Counted from the stretch's first letter, positions 1 through 10,363 are shown. The stretch is DNA of 64,000 bases from Pacificibacter marinus (GCF_018860505.1 NZ_JAHKPU010000032.1:186001-250000); one strand, 5' to 3'. Made by a program: numbers and translations. Notes: generated by a model not told the origin, from the letters alone.

Positions 1-1
1 T

Positions 2-343
2 AGCAGTGGGCAGTTTGTGTTGATCGCAGAGGTGAACGGAACGCCTATCGAATTTCTGGTCGACACAGGCGCGTCTAATGTTGTTTTGTCTCATGCGGAT
101 GCTGAAAAAGCAGGGGTCAAGATTGATGATCTGACCTATACGGGCATCGCAAATACAGCAAATGGAGCGGTCAAAACTTCGGTTGTGTCAATTGACACGC
201 TGAATGTTGGTGGCGTGCAAGACAGCGATGTGCGCGCCTATGTGACCGATGGGGATTTGTTTGGATCTTTGCTGGGTATGGATTATTTACACCGGTTCGA
301 AAAGATTGAAATATCACGTCAGAAACTCACTCTAACACGTTGA
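2..343 (+). CDS. Retropepsin-like clan AA aspartic protease, 5' truncated
   Basis: The reading frame is open from the first bases of the window, so the true start and any N-terminal membrane anchor lie upstream; 113 residues are visible. The motif VDTGAS followed by VVLS is the active-site loop of single-domain retropepsin-like proteases, with the catalytic Asp in DTG. The closing LLGMDYL segment is the conserved C-terminal flap region of the TIGR02281-type family, which is usually anchored in the inner membrane. The family is predicted to cleave proteins as a homodimer; its substrates are not established. A GTG at position 17 could act as a start but would leave a very short product, so truncation by the window edge is the better reading. 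The gene converges on holC, with four bases between the stop codons. Confidence 0.8.
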   Translation, partial: SSGQFVLIAEVNGTPIEFLVDTGASNVVLSHADAEKAGVKIDDLTYTGIANTANGAVKTSVVSIDTLNVGGVQDSDVRAYVTDGDLFGSLLGMDYLHRFEKIEISRQKLTLTR

Positions 344-347
344 AGTA

Positions 348-827
348 TCACTCTTCTTTAGGCTTAGGGTGCTGCGCTTTCATTTGCCATTTTCCGCTTT
401 CCTCGGACCAATATTGCGCCTGAGTGCCTGCGGCCGTCAGGCTTTTCCATTGACCGCGCGCATGTTCCAATGCTGCCCCGTCATGACCGTCAAACAAGAT
501 ACAAACGCGATCTGCTGCGGCGATGTCTTCGGGGGAAATTTCAGCGCCGCCCACACACATAATACAGCGCGCATCATTGCCCTCACTTGCCCCGTCAACA
601 GCAGTCGTGAGCAAGATCGGCTGCGCCGCGTCATGCGCACCGCCCGCCAAACCGTGCGGAAGAAACCCCTCGTGCAGCCACAAGGCCGCATCGAGGGATT
701 TCAATTGTGCTTCAGAGCGGCCTCGCACCTCGACACGCCACCCTGCCCCAAGCGACTTTTCGGCCAAACTTGCCAAAGTCACGGGCAAAGGATTGCGTGT
801 GAGGTGATAGAAAAAGGCCGCCCCCAT
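348..827 (-). CDS. holC: DNA polymerase III chi subunit (HolC)
   Basis: The 159-residue protein matches the chi subunit of the polymerase III clamp-loader assembly in length and pattern. It has an N-terminal FYHLTRNPL-type strand, a central LWLHEGFLPHG segment, and the RVCILFDGHD segment followed by ARGQWK near the C-terminus. Chi binds psi in the clamp loader and contacts the C-terminal tail of SSB, linking the replisome to coated single-stranded DNA. It lies three bases downstream of the pepA stop codon and is probably co-transcribed with it; pepA-holC adjacency is common in proteobacteria. The C-terminus is short and lysine-rich. Confidence 0.9.
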   Translation of the reverse strand: MGAAFFYHLTRNPLPVTLASLAEKSLGAGWRVEVRGRSEAQLKSLDAALWLHEGFLPHGLAGGAHDAAQPILLTTAVDGASEGNDARCIMCVGGAEISPEDIAAADRVCILFDGHDGAALEHARGQWKSLTAAGTQAQYWSEESGKWQMKAQHPKPKEE

Positions 828-830
828 GAT

Positions 831-2303
831 TTAAGCCTCGCCTGCGGCTGTCAGATCATCGATCAGGCGATTGAGCGCCAAAACACCCCATCCAGTCGCA
901 CCTTTCGGGGACAAATCTGTCGGCGCCTTAACCGAGGCCACCCCAGCAATATCGAGGTGAATCCAAGGCGTGCCATCTTTGACAAAACGCTGCAAGTATT
1001 GCGCGGCCGTGATAGACCCGCCTGCCCGCGTGCCAACGTTTTTCATATCCGCAATGTGAGATTTCAGTTGATCATCATAGGCTTGCCCCAAAGGCATGCG
1101 CCATGCGCCCTCGGATTCCGTTGATGCAGATTTGAGGAAGGCATTACAAAACGCATCATTGTTGGAAAACACACCTGCGTTTTCATGGCCAAGTCCAACG
1201 ATAATCGCCCCTGTCAGGGTCGCCAGATCGATCATGCCACTGGGCGCAAAACGCTCTTGTGTGTACCACATGACATCACACAGAACCATGCGCCCTTCGG
1301 CGTCGGTGTTGATGATCTCGACAGTATCGCCTTTCATGGATTTGATCACATCACCGGGGCGGATCGCATTGCCATCGGGCATGTTTTCAACGATGCCGAC
1401 CAAACCAACCACATTGGCCGGCGCTTTGCGCAGGGCCAGTGATTTCATCACGCCAGAGACAACGCCAGCGCCGCCCATATCCATGGTCATGTCTTCCATG
1501 CCACCAGCGGGTTTGATCGAGATGCCGCCTGTATCAAAGACAACGCCTTTGCCAACAAGCGCCAAAGGCGCCTCGTCTTGGCCGCCTTTCCACTGCATCA
1601 CCACCACCTTGGATGGGCTGCGCGAGCCTTGGCCAACAGCCAGCAAAGTGCGCATGCCGAGGGCTTCCAAGTCGGATTCCTCTAGCACTTCGACCTCGAC
1701 ACCGAGTGTTTCCAAGTCTTTAAGGCGACTTGCGAATTCTGTGGTGGTCAAAACATTTGCCGGTTCGGACACCAGATCACGCGTGAAAAATACTCCTTGT
1801 GCCAAAGCCGTCACAGCATCTGCGTCGATGTCTTCGGGTTTGCTCACAGCAAATGTCACCGTTGGCACCTCAGCTGCCGGACCTTCAGATTTGTGATCTG
1901 TAAAGGCATAGGCTTTAAGCAAAGCCCCTAGCGCCACATCAGAGGCGCGTTTGACTGAACCGGACAAAACCAAGGCATCTTTTTTATTCAACGCAGCGCC
2001 AATCGCAGCCCCAGCTTTGCGGGCCAATTGCGTGCCAGCCGTGCGGTCCAATTTAATGATAAGCACGGCTTCGGCCTCTAAACCCACAGGAAAAGCGAGT
2101 TCTTGCAGACCGCCTTCGGCCAGCGCCTCAAAGGCATCACTTGCAACGAACCGCTTCACCGCGCCTTTGGTCAGCTTGTTCACCCGCTGCGCAGGTGCGC
2201 TCAACTTGCCATCGGTTGGCACGATCACAGCCACGCGGCCATTGAAGGTTGCGATTGCGTCCAGATCAAGATGGGTCACCGAAAGTGTTGCGGGGGTTGT
2301 CAT
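831..2303 (-). CDS. pepA: Leucyl aminopeptidase (PepA, M17 family)
   Basis: This 490-residue cytosolic metallo-aminopeptidase removes N-terminal residues from peptides using two divalent metals. The M17 signature is clear: the metal- and lysine-bearing segment VGKGVVFDTGG, then SIKP, and further on NTDAEGR with the metal ligands and catalytic Arg. The N-terminal part is the macro-like domain, and the C-terminal half carries the conserved TGAIIVGLG loop. The frame extends 20 codons upstream, but the ATG at 2303 is preceded by AGGAG at good spacing and begins an MTTPATL sequence typical of the family, so that start is used. It is divergent from lptF, and the 200-bp gap between them must hold both promoters. 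Confidence 0.95.
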   Translation of the reverse strand: MTTPATLSVTHLDLDAIATFNGRVAVIVPTDGKLSAPAQRVNKLTKGAVKRFVASDAFEALAEGGLQELAFPVGLEAEAVLIIKLDRTAGTQLARKAGAAIGAALNKKDALVLSGSVKRASDVALGALLKAYAFTDHKSEGPAAEVPTVTFAVSKPEDIDADAVTALAQGVFFTRDLVSEPANVLTTTEFASRLKDLETLGVEVEVLEESDLEALGMRTLLAVGQGSRSPSKVVVMQWKGGQDEAPLALVGKGVVFDTGGISIKPAGGMEDMTMDMGGAGVVSGVMKSLALRKAPANVVGLVGIVENMPDGNAIRPGDVIKSMKGDTVEIINTDAEGRMVLCDVMWYTQERFAPSGMIDLATLTGAIIVGLGHENAGVFSNNDAFCNAFLKSASTESEGAWRMPLGQAYDDQLKSHIADMKNVGTRAGGSITAAQYLQRFVKDGTPWIHLDIAGVASVKAPTDLSPKGATGWGVLALNRLIDDLTAAGEA

Positions 2304-2506
2304 GGGCGTGCTCCTGTTTGGATCTTTGAATAGATATCTTTTGTCTGGCCGCTTCGCGCCCAAACCATTCCTTTTCCCATTAGGTAGCGATCCTTTGCGC
2401 GCATTGCCAGAGGAACAAGCGCGGCTTTTTACGCGGCGCTCCGCTTGTCGGCAAAATTATATGAGCGCATTATGGGTTTCGGACAACGCGTTGTGCAGAT
2501 AAAGTC

Positions 2507-3676
2507 ATGTCACTTAAAGGCGCCTTGGGGAATATTTTGGGTAGATTCGACAAATACTTGCTCCACCAACTCTTGATGTTGTTTGGACTGTTTTCCCTAA
2601 TCCTTGTCTTGGTATTTTGGGTCAATAAGGCTGTCATTCTTTTGGATCGCCTCATGGGCGACGGACAATCGATTACGACCTTTTTACAAGTGACCACCCT
2701 TGGTCTGCCCTCACTCATCTCAGATGTCTTGCCCATCACCGCGTTCATTGCGGCCGTATTCGCGATCAATCGCATGAGTTCGGAATCTGAATTGGTTGTT
2801 GTCCAAGCGACCGGTTATAGCCCGTGGCGGCTGGCGCGCCCTGTTTTGGTGTTTGGGATTCTCGTCACCTTGATGGTGGCAAGCCTCACCCACGCCCTTG
2901 CGCCACTGGCGCAGCGTGAATTGTCGCTGCGCTCCGCAGAAATTTCACGCGACATCACTGCAAAACTTTTGACCGAAGGCTCTTTTGTGCATCCCATCAA
3001 AGGGGTCACATTTTATGTCAGAGAAATTCCCCCCTCGGGCGAATTATTCGATATCTACTTGTCGGATAACCGCACGGACGGTGTCCGCAGAAACTTTTTG
3101 GCCCGCCGCGCTTTGATTGTCAAAGAAGACGACGGGCCCGTTTTATTGATGTTTGATGGCGAGTCTCATGAATATGATCGCGTCAGTAAAAAGCTATCCG
3201 TCACCACGTTCAAAAGCTTTGCCTATGGGCTTGGCGGCTTTTTAAATACCACCTCCACATCGCAACGCGCTTTGCGTGCGATTTCAACCTATGAAATGAT
3301 GACATCTCGCAGCGCGGTTCTGACAGAAACAGGTGAAGACCCCGCAGAAATGCGCAAAACAATTCATGACCGAACCGCCAAAGCTTTGCTGTCGATTGTC
3401 GCGCCGCTTATAGGATTTGCCGGTTTGATTGTCGGCGGGTTTTCGCGCTTTGGCCTGTGGCGTCAGATTTTTCTGTCCTTTGCATTGTTAATTTTTGTCA
3501 AATCAATCGACAGCGTAGGTATTTCAGCCACGCGCCGCGATCCGAATGACTGGCCACAGCTTTATATGGCTGTTGGGGCTGGCTTGCTCATCACGGCTGC
3601 CTTGCTATGGTATTCTGCAAATCCAAATGTGTTTCGCAAAAAATTACCCAAAACCAAAGCGGAGACATCGCAATGA
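2507..3676 (+). CDS. lptF: LPS export system permease LptF
   Basis: This 389-residue inner-membrane protein of the YjgP/YjgQ family pairs with LptG and the LptB ATPase to extract LPS from the inner membrane and push it along the periplasmic bridge to LptD. The sequence has an N-terminal helix after FDKYLLHQ, further helices around residues 60-80 and 100-120, a soluble beta-jellyroll-like periplasmic section around 130-270, and three C-terminal helices. The family motif SSESELVVVQATG is present. The last four bases overlap the lptG start (ATGA), showing translational coupling. lptB, lptA and lptC are not in the window. Confidence 0.95.
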   Translation: MSLKGALGNILGRFDKYLLHQLLMLFGLFSLILVLVFWVNKAVILLDRLMGDGQSITTFLQVTTLGLPSLISDVLPITAFIAAVFAINRMSSESELVVVQATGYSPWRLARPVLVFGILVTLMVASLTHALAPLAQRELSLRSAEISRDITAKLLTEGSFVHPIKGVTFYVREIPPSGELFDIYLSDNRTDGVRRNFLARRALIVKEDDGPVLLMFDGESHEYDRVSKKLSVTTFKSFAYGLGGFLNTTSTSQRALRAISTYEMMTSRSAVLTETGEDPAEMRKTIHDRTAKALLSIVAPLIGFAGLIVGGFSRFGLWRQIFLSFALLIFVKSIDSVGISATRRDPNDWPQLYMAVGAGLLITAALLWYSANPNVFRKKLPKTKAETSQ

Positions 3677-4770
3677 TTTTGCATCTGTATTTCGCGCGCA
3701 AAACGCTAATGGCTTTGGCCACAGTCGCAGGCATTTTATGCACGATCACTTTGATGATTGAAATGATTGAACAGATCAGAATTTTCGGGTCAGCCGAGCT
3801 ATCGCTTGGCACTTTGTTCTATCTATCCGTGCTGCGCATTCCATTTACACTGTACAAAATTTTTCCGATTGTCATCATCATTTCAACCTTGGTACTGTTC
3901 TTAGGTTTGGCCCGCTCGTCAGAATTGGTTGTCACCCGCGCGGCAGGTCGCTCGGCGATGCGCGCCTTAAAAGCGCCTTTGCTTATGACGTTTCTCATCG
4001 GCGTTTTGGTCGTTGCGATTTTAAACCCGCTCGCGTCTGCAACTTCACGCGAGTTTGACCGTCTCAAAAGCCAATACCTTGAAGAAAATAGCCAAATATT
4101 TTCTGTCTCTGACGAAGGTCTATGGCTGCGCCAAGGCAGTGAAGATGGTCAAATCGTTGTGCGCGCCAGCCAATCAAACTTGGATGGATCGACTTTATTT
4201 GACGTCACGTTTTTGGGCTTTTCCAATGATGGCGCGCCTGAGTTTCGGTTAGAAGCTTCCAGCGCGCGCTTGGAACCCGGCGTTTGGAAAATTAAAAACG
4301 CAAAACGCTGGCCGTTGAGTGAAGGCGGCAATCCCGAGGCATTGTCTGAAAATTTAGATGAGTTTGACTTACCCACAACCTTAACGCTTGATGAGATTCA
4401 CGATACATTCAGCACCCCCTCCGCCGTGCCAATTTGGGAAATTCCCAGTTTTATTGACCGCTTAGAGAAAGCTGGCTTTTCGGCGCGGTCCTATAAGATG
4501 TGGCTACAATCTGAACTGGCCTTGCCACTGACATTGGTGGCGATGATGCTCATCGGCGCAGGGTTCACGATGCGGCACACCCGTTTTGGCAATACCGCGA
4601 GCCTTGTGGTGACAGCATTGCTTTTGGCTTTCGCGTTTTTCTTCCTACGCAATTTTGTCTCTATTTTGGGCGAGAACGGCGAAATCCCTGTCATGCTGGC
4701 CGCTTGGGCCCCGCCGATCGCCGTGATTTTGGCCGCATTGGCGCTTTTACTACATTTGGAGGATGGGTGA
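3673..4770 (+). CDS. lptG: LPS export system permease LptG
   Basis: Partner permease of LptF, 365 residues, with the same layout of three N-terminal helices, a periplasmic jellyroll-like domain and three C-terminal helices. The paired motif RSSELVVTRAAGRSAM is the counterpart of the one in LptF. The frame is open further upstream, but the ATG at 3673 overlaps the lptF stop as ATGA and begins MILHLYFARK, the usual N-terminus, so it is taken as the start. The C-terminal GAGFTMRHTRFG segment is characteristic of LptG. The next gene, lptD, starts on a GTG overlapping this stop, so export permeases and outer-membrane translocon are made from one mRNA. Confidence 0.95.
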   Translation: MILHLYFARKTLMALATVAGILCTITLMIEMIEQIRIFGSAELSLGTLFYLSVLRIPFTLYKIFPIVIIISTLVLFLGLARSSELVVTRAAGRSAMRALKAPLLMTFLIGVLVVAILNPLASATSREFDRLKSQYLEENSQIFSVSDEGLWLRQGSEDGQIVVRASQSNLDGSTLFDVTFLGFSNDGAPEFRLEASSARLEPGVWKIKNAKRWPLSEGGNPEALSENLDEFDLPTTLTLDEIHDTFSTPSAVPIWEIPSFIDRLEKAGFSARSYKMWLQSELALPLTLVAMMLIGAGFTMRHTRFGNTASLVVTALLLAFAFFFLRNFVSILGENGEIPVMLAAWAPPIAVILAALALLLHLEDG

Positions 4771-6980
4771 CCGTGACCTTTGTCAATTGCCGCAAAACAA
4801 CGCAAATGCTGCGCCATGCCGTCACAAACGGGCTATCGGTGCTGGCCCTGACCGGCTCTTGCTTTGTTGCCATGACCACTCCTGCTTTGGCGCAAAATGT
4901 GACATCCACACGCCCTGTGGCGCAAGACACAGCGACACAAAATGCTGCACTATTGGCGGACGCTGTGAATTTCACAGGCACGGAACTGATTGCCTCTGGC
5001 AATGTCGAAGTCCACTATGGCGATATACGGCTCTCTGCTGAGCGCCTTACATATGATCGCACCACAGGCGCCCTGTTGATCGATGGCCCGATATATCTGT
5101 CACAAAATGGCGGCGACACGGTTGTGCTGGCTTCTGCAGCCGAACTCAGTTCCGACTTGCGCAACGGCATTTTGACCTCGGCGCGGTTGGTCATTGATCA
5201 ACAGTTTCAATTGGCCGCCGCCAGTATGGAGCGCATCGACGGGCGCTACACACGCTTGGCGCGCACGGTGAGTTCCACTTGTAAAATTTGCGAAGGATCA
5301 TCTGTCCCACTGTGGCAAATTCGTGCATCAGAAGTGATCCACGACAGCGAAGCACGACAGATATATTTCACCGACGCCCAACTTCGTTTGTGGGATGTTC
5401 CTGTCTTTTTTCTGCCGAGATTACGCTTGCCAGACCCCACTTTGGAACGTGCAACCGGTTTTTTAGTCCCTGTTTTTAGTGACAGCTCGACCCTTGGAAC
5501 GGGCCTTGAGATGCCCTATTTTATCACTTTGGGGGATCAACGGGATCTGACCATTTCGCCCTTTATCGCGACCGAGGCTCGCTCTTTGGATCTTCGCTAT
5601 AGACAGGCTTACAGCAATGGCACGCTCGAAATCAACGGCGCGCTGAGCACGGATGAGACCGACAACGGGCTGCGCGGATATATGTTCGTTGATGGCCAAT
5701 GGGACGTTGGCAATGATTTACAGTTTGGCATCGATCTACGCGCGACGTCAGACATTTCATACTTGTTGGACTATGACATATATGATGGCGACAGGCTGAC
5801 ATCGCGCATCTGGCTGGAACGGTATGGGGCAGACACGGCCTTCGATGCGCAATTGATTCACATTCGTACCCTGCGCGAGTCAGAAGTTGATATCGAAGAC
5901 ACGCTGCCCTTCTTGATCGGTGATACATCTTACAAACATTACTTTTCGCCTGAAACATTGGGTGGCACGGCTTGGGTGGAGCTATCCTCAAGCGCGTTTT
6001 ACCGAGAATCTGACACAGATATAGATGGAATGGATGTTCTGCGCACAAGTGCGGAGCTCGGCTGGAAAGACAGTGCCATTTGGGGGCCAGGTATTCGCGT
6101 TGACGGGCAAGTCTCAGCCGTCGTGGATGCCTATTCCATTTGGCAAAGCTCCGAATACAACCCTCATGTCGGGCGTATCACACCTGCGGCACTGCTGCGG
6201 TTAAGCTATCCCTTGGAGCGTTTCACCAGCACCGGCGCATATCAAATGATTGAACCTATTGTGCAACTGTCGTGGTCGCAAAGCTATGGCGATGATGTGC
6301 CAAACTCAGACAGTATTTTGACCGAATTCGATTCTGGAAATTTGCTAGCCTTGTCACAGTTTTCAGGCAGCGACCGACGCGGCCTTGGCGCGCGTGGGGC
6401 CATTGGCGCTAAATTTTCGCATCAAGGTCCGGCCTTGTCCTACGGGGTCACTGCCGGACGCATCATCGCCGATGAAAGCGACCCAGATTACACAGCCGTG
6501 TCAGGACTGTCAGGTATCACATCGGATCTGTTGGTCGCAGCCTATGCGCAGCTGGACAGTAACCTATACCTAAGCAGCCGCGCCTTATTGGACAGCGATT
6601 TGTTCGTTAACAAATGGGAAACACGGCTGGATCTTTTACGCGAACGTTATACGTTGGGTTTGGTGCATTCTTATGTACAGGCCGACGCCGATGAAAACCG
6701 TGATACAGATTTGTCAGAACTGAGTTTAGACAGTTCAATCCAATTGAATGGCAATTGGACAGCCAGCCTAGATTACCGATATGACTTTGACCAAACACAA
6801 GCCGCCTCAGCAGGTTTAGATCTGGAATATTCCAATGAATGCGCCCGCATAAAACTGGGCATTTCGCGACGTTACACCGATACGGATTCACTTGATCCGA
6901 CTATAAACTATTCAATTTCAGTCGGTTTTGGCGCCTATGGCAATCAAACAACATCATCACAGGGAACGTGCGGGTTTTAG
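4767..6980 (+). CDS. lptD: LPS-assembly protein LptD
   Basis: This outer-membrane barrel receives LPS from the periplasmic bridge and, with the lipoprotein LptE, inserts it in the outer leaflet. The protein is 737 residues from the GTG at 4767, which overlaps the lptG stop (GTGA) and has TTGGAGGA just upstream; an ATG at 4806 is the alternative. A signal peptide ends at about ALAQ/NV. An OstA/LptA-like domain follows (residues about 50-180, with GNVEVHYGD), then the LptD barrel with FLPRLRLPDP and many alternating beta strands to a C-terminal Phe. One Cys pair sits near SSTCKICEG and two further Cys occur near the C-terminus, as expected for the inter-domain disulfides. Confidence 0.95.
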   Translation: MTVTFVNCRKTTQMLRHAVTNGLSVLALTGSCFVAMTTPALAQNVTSTRPVAQDTATQNAALLADAVNFTGTELIASGNVEVHYGDIRLSAERLTYDRTTGALLIDGPIYLSQNGGDTVVLASAAELSSDLRNGILTSARLVIDQQFQLAAASMERIDGRYTRLARTVSSTCKICEGSSVPLWQIRASEVIHDSEARQIYFTDAQLRLWDVPVFFLPRLRLPDPTLERATGFLVPVFSDSSTLGTGLEMPYFITLGDQRDLTISPFIATEARSLDLRYRQAYSNGTLEINGALSTDETDNGLRGYMFVDGQWDVGNDLQFGIDLRATSDISYLLDYDIYDGDRLTSRIWLERYGADTAFDAQLIHIRTLRESEVDIEDTLPFLIGDTSYKHYFSPETLGGTAWVELSSSAFYRESDTDIDGMDVLRTSAELGWKDSAIWGPGIRVDGQVSAVVDAYSIWQSSEYNPHVGRITPAALLRLSYPLERFTSTGAYQMIEPIVQLSWSQSYGDDVPNSDSILTEFDSGNLLALSQFSGSDRRGLGARGAIGAKFSHQGPALSYGVTAGRIIADESDPDYTAVSGLSGITSDLLVAAYAQLDSNLYLSSRALLDSDLFVNKWETRLDLLRERYTLGLVHSYVQADADENRDTDLSELSLDSSIQLNGNWTASLDYRYDFDQTQAASAGLDLEYSNECARIKLGISRRYTDTDSLDPTINYSISVGFGAYGNQTTSSQGTCGF

Positions 6981-7075
6981 CGTATAAATTATGCGCTTCA
7001 ATTGGCCGCTTGGCGCGCAGGCACAAACCGCTTATGAAAGACAAAATGACCCAATTACAAGACGCGAGGGCGGGT

Positions 7076-8323
7076 ATGAAACCGAAGAGCATTCGATCCA
7101 AGATCACAGGCATTGTCCATGTAGCATGTCTTTGTGCTGTGCCATTTGGCGGCAGTGTCTTACCCGCTGTTGCGCAAAACCTGTTCGCGCCAGTGGCGCA
7201 GGTCAATGACTCTGTTGTGACAGCTTACGAGTTGCAACAACGGGTCCAATTGATGAGTGTTCTCGGTGGCGGCGTGACAGAGAAAGTGGCGCTTGACGCT
7301 TTGATCGACGAACGATTGAAGGTCGATGCAGCCAAACGTGCGAATATCAACCCTGATGACAAGGCCATCGCACAGTCTATCAACGACTTTGCCTCCCGTG
7401 GGAGCCTTGCGCCGGAACAATTTTTGTCTTTGCTGAACAAAAATGGCGTGTCCAGTCAAACCTTTCGCGATTTCGTCGTGTCCGGTCTGGCGTGGCGCGA
7501 CTATGCACGCGCACGCTTTGTATCCCGCATCAATGTGAGCGAAGCTGACATCGACCGTGCATTGCGCGACAACGGCCCCTCAGGTGGGTTGCTTGTGTCC
7601 ATGTCTGAAATTTTCCTGCCTGCACGCACTGATGCAGAACGTGCAACCTCTGAACGTTTGGCAAAACAAATCGCAGCCAATCCATCTATTGCGGCTTTTG
7701 CGGCTGCCGCACGTGAATATTCTGTTGCGCCGAGCGGTAAAGACAAATCTGGCCGTATGACCCCCACGCCCCTTGGCAACCTGCCTGGGCCGCTGCGCGC
7801 AGCTGCGACCACTTTGAAACCCGGAGAAATCACTGCGCCCCTGTCCACAGGCAATGCCATCGGTATTTTCCAACTGCGCGGGCTGTCCGAAATTGACACC
7901 CCTACTCCACGCGCCACAAGCATTGAATACGCAGCCTATTACATCGCAGGCGGGCGTTCCGAGGCGGGCCTGAAAGCGGCAGCAAAACTGCGCGCGCGCG
8001 TTGACACCTGCGACGACCTTTACGGTGTTGCAAAAACATTGCCAGAAAGCGTCTTGGACGTCGACAGTTTGCCAATGAACGAGATTCCCAGTGATGTGGC
8101 CAAAGAACTCGCGCAGCTCGATCCAGGAGAAAGCTCGGTCGCGTTGACACGCTCTAACGGCGAAACCTTGGTGTTTTTGATGCTCTGTGAACGCAATTTT
8201 GAAAAATCCGCGAGTGCAGATCGTGAAACGGTCAAAGCGGGCCTGCAAAGTGCGCGCATTGCAGCCATGGCGGAAAGCCATTTGGCCGAGCTGCGTGCTG
8301 ATGCCACCATCGTTCGCAAATGA
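7076..8323 (+). CDS. surA: Periplasmic chaperone / peptidyl-prolyl isomerase SurA
   Basis: SurA escorts unfolded outer-membrane proteins, including LptD, across the periplasm to the BAM complex. The 415-residue product has a signal peptide ending at VAQ/NLF, then the SurA N-terminal chaperone domain (VAQVNDSVVTAYELQQR, with AIAQSINDFA helices). One recognisable parvulin-type PPIase domain follows around residues 175-280 (SEIFLPA, GNLPGPL, LKPGEIT), and a degenerate second domain lies toward the C-terminus. The ATG at 7076 is preferred because GAGGG lies five bases upstream; ATGs at 7034 and 7046 are possible but lack a binding site. The stop overlaps pdxA (ATGA). Confidence 0.92.
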   Translation: MKPKSIRSKITGIVHVACLCAVPFGGSVLPAVAQNLFAPVAQVNDSVVTAYELQQRVQLMSVLGGGVTEKVALDALIDERLKVDAAKRANINPDDKAIAQSINDFASRGSLAPEQFLSLLNKNGVSSQTFRDFVVSGLAWRDYARARFVSRINVSEADIDRALRDNGPSGGLLVSMSEIFLPARTDAERATSERLAKQIAANPSIAAFAAAAREYSVAPSGKDKSGRMTPTPLGNLPGPLRAAATTLKPGEITAPLSTGNAIGIFQLRGLSEIDTPTPRATSIEYAAYYIAGGRSEAGLKAAAKLRARVDTCDDLYGVAKTLPESVLDVDSLPMNEIPSDVAKELAQLDPGESSVALTRSNGETLVFLMLCERNFEKSASADRETVKAGLQSARIAAMAESHLAELRADATIVRK

Positions 8324-9309
8324 CCCAAGTGCCCCCGATTGCCCTCACCTGCGGTGAACCCGCAGGTGTTGGTCCCGAAGTTGCGATCAAAGCCGCACAT
8401 GTGATGCAAGGGCGTGTGCCTTTTTTTTGGATCGGCGACCCTCGACATTTGCCCGCTGGCACGCCCTTCGCCGAAATTGCGCAGCCCCAAGACACGTTTA
8501 ACACCCCCAAGGGCATCTTGCCGGTTTTATGCCATGCCTTTGCAGCCCCTGCGGTGCCCGGCGAAGCCAATTTCGCCAATGCCCAAGCGGTGATTGATGT
8601 GATTGCACGCGCCGCTCAACTGGTGCAATCGGGTCAAGCCAGCGCCATGTGTACAGCGCCTATTCACAAAAAAATTCTGCAAGACGGGGCTGATTTTGCC
8701 TATCCCGGTCACACTGAATATCTGGCAGACCTTGGCAATACAGATCACGTCGTGATGATGTTGGCCTGCCCTGAATTGCGTGTCGTGCCTGCGACCATCC
8801 ATATCGCGCTTAAAGACGTGCCGACGCAGTTCACCCCCAAAGTTCTAGAAGACACCATCCGCATCACCGCTCATGATTTGGCGCGTCATTGGGGGATCAC
8901 AGCCCCCCGTATCGCCATCGCAGGGCTGAACCCTCACGCTGGCGAAGGTGGCGCGATGGGCCATGAGGAACTTGATTGGATGACGGCATTGATCTCGCGC
9001 CTGCGCGGTGAAGGCTTTGATCTGAAAGGTCCGATGCCGCCTGATACGATGTTCCACGCCCGTGCGCGTGCAGGTTATGACGTGGCCATTTGCGCCTATC
9101 ACGACCAAGCGCTTATACCGATCAAGACGATCGATTTCGACGGCGGCGTGAACGTCACACTCGGCCTGCCTTTCATTCGGACCTCGCCGGATCACGGCAC
9201 GGCGATGGATATTGCAGGCCAAGGCATCGCCAACCCCACTTCTCTTATTGCCGCGCTGGATATGGCGTGGGACATGGCTGTACGCTGCGCTCAAGGACCC
9301 AAATCATGA
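8320..9309 (+). CDS. pdxA: 4-hydroxythreonine-4-phosphate dehydrogenase (PdxA)
   Basis: PdxA oxidises 4-phosphohydroxy-L-threonine with NAD(P), yielding an aminoacetone phosphate that PdxJ uses in the DXP-dependent pyridoxal phosphate pathway. The 329-residue length is normal. Family motifs are present: [13 protein letters not shown] at the N-terminus, the metal-binding His in [19 protein letters not shown], and [12 protein letters not shown] followed by [18 protein letters not shown]. Both ends overlap neighbours as ATGA, so it is coupled to surA upstream and rsmA downstream. The surA-pdxA-rsmA order is widely conserved in proteobacteria. Confidence 0.96.
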   Translation: MTQVPPIALTCGEPAGVGPEVAIKAAHVMQGRVPFFWIGDPRHLPAGTPFAEIAQPQDTFNTPKGILPVLCHAFAAPAVPGEANFANAQAVIDVIARAAQLVQSGQASAMCTAPIHKKILQDGADFAYPGHTEYLADLGNTDHVVMMLACPELRVVPATIHIALKDVPTQFTPKVLEDTIRITAHDLARHWGITAPRIAIAGLNPHAGEGGAMGHEELDWMTALISRLRGEGFDLKGPMPPDTMFHARARAGYDVAICAYHDQALIPIKTIDFDGGVNVTLGLPFIRTSPDHGTAMDIAGQGIANPTSLIAALDMAWDMAVRCAQGPKS

Positions 9310-10148
9310 AAAGTTTCGATGGGCTTCCGCCCCTGCGCGATGTGCTTCAAGCTCATAATTTGGTGCCAAAAAAGTCTTTAGGGCAAAACTTTTTGCTCGA
9401 TCTCAATCTCACATCCAAGATCGCGCGCCAAGCCGGTGATCTGACAAAATGTGATGTGCTCGAAGTCGGCCCCGGCCCTGGTGGTCTGACCCGTGGGTTG
9501 CTGGCCGAAGGCGCACGTAAAGTTTTGGCCGTTGAAAAAGATAGCCGCGCTATGGGGCCTTTGGCCGAGATTTCAGCCGCCTACCCAGGGCGCTTGGAAG
9601 TGATCAACGCCGACGCATTAGAAATCAACCCGCTCGAGCAACTCACCGCGCCCGTGCGTATTGTGTCGAACCTGCCCTATAATGTGGGCACTGAATTGCT
9701 GGTGCGCTGGTTGACCCCGCCCGCATGGCCGCCCTACTGGGCGTCGTTAACATTGATGTTTCAACGCGAAGTGGCCAACCGCATTGTCGCAAAGCCGGGC
9801 AACAAAACCTACGGACGTCTTGCGATTTTAAGTCAATGGCGCACCAATCCGCGTTTGGTCATGGAGCTGCCGCCAGAGGCCTTTACCCCGCCACCAAAAA
9901 TACACTCTGCCGTGGTCCATTTTGAAGCGTTGGAAAAACCGCGCTTTGAAGCAGATGCCAAAGTGCTTGAACGTATTGTTGCCGCAGGGTTCAATCAACG
10001 TCGCAAAATGCTGCGCGCCTCTTTGAAGGGCGTCAAACCTGACATCGAAGACCACTTGAACGCCGCCGGTATCAAACCCACTGACCGCGCCGAACAGGTG
10101 CCGTTGGAAGGCTGGTGTGCTTTGGCACGCGAAATCGCCAAATCTTAA
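9306..10148 (+). CDS. rsmA: 16S rRNA dimethyladenosine transferase (RsmA/KsgA)
   Basis: This enzyme dimethylates the two adjacent adenosines in the 3' terminal helix of 16S rRNA during small-subunit maturation; its loss gives kasugamycin resistance. The ATG at 9306 overlaps the pdxA stop and begins [10 protein letters not shown], which is the family N-terminus (280 residues). Visible motifs are KSLGQNFL, the SAM-binding [10 protein letters not shown], the acidic EKD at the end of strand 2, and the catalytic NLPYNV. The C-terminal helical domain includes FNQRRKML. It is the last gene of the lptF-rsmA operon. Confidence 0.96.
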   Translation: MKSFDGLPPLRDVLQAHNLVPKKSLGQNFLLDLNLTSKIARQAGDLTKCDVLEVGPGPGGLTRGLLAEGARKVLAVEKDSRAMGPLAEISAAYPGRLEVINADALEINPLEQLTAPVRIVSNLPYNVGTELLVRWLTPPAWPPYWASLTLMFQREVANRIVAKPGNKTYGRLAILSQWRTNPRLVMELPPEAFTPPPKIHSAVVHFEALEKPRFEADAKVLERIVAAGFNQRRKMLRASLKGVKPDIEDHLNAAGIKPTDRAEQVPLEGWCALAREIAKS

Positions 10149-10363
10149 GGCAATTCACCAAGAGTTCGATCCAGTGCCAATTGTCATCGGCGCTGCGATT
10201 GTCGGTGCGTCGATTGAAAAATTGAAGCCGAATAAGGCCGACCCGAGGTCGTGCTCAAATTCACCACGTAAAGTCTGCATCCCGCAGCGATGTTGCCGAT
10301 AGCTGTCATCTGTAAAGCAATACAATAACCATGAAGCAATCTGCCCTCAGTTCAAACATGGCA

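Noticed and set aside
369-1124. Long plus-strand open frame opposite holC and pepA
   Set aside because: It is the antisense shadow of well-supported genes and has no ribosome-binding site or family motif.
10117-10302. Short frame after rsmA
   Set aside because: It overlaps the rsmA end, lacks a binding site and has no pattern of a known protein.
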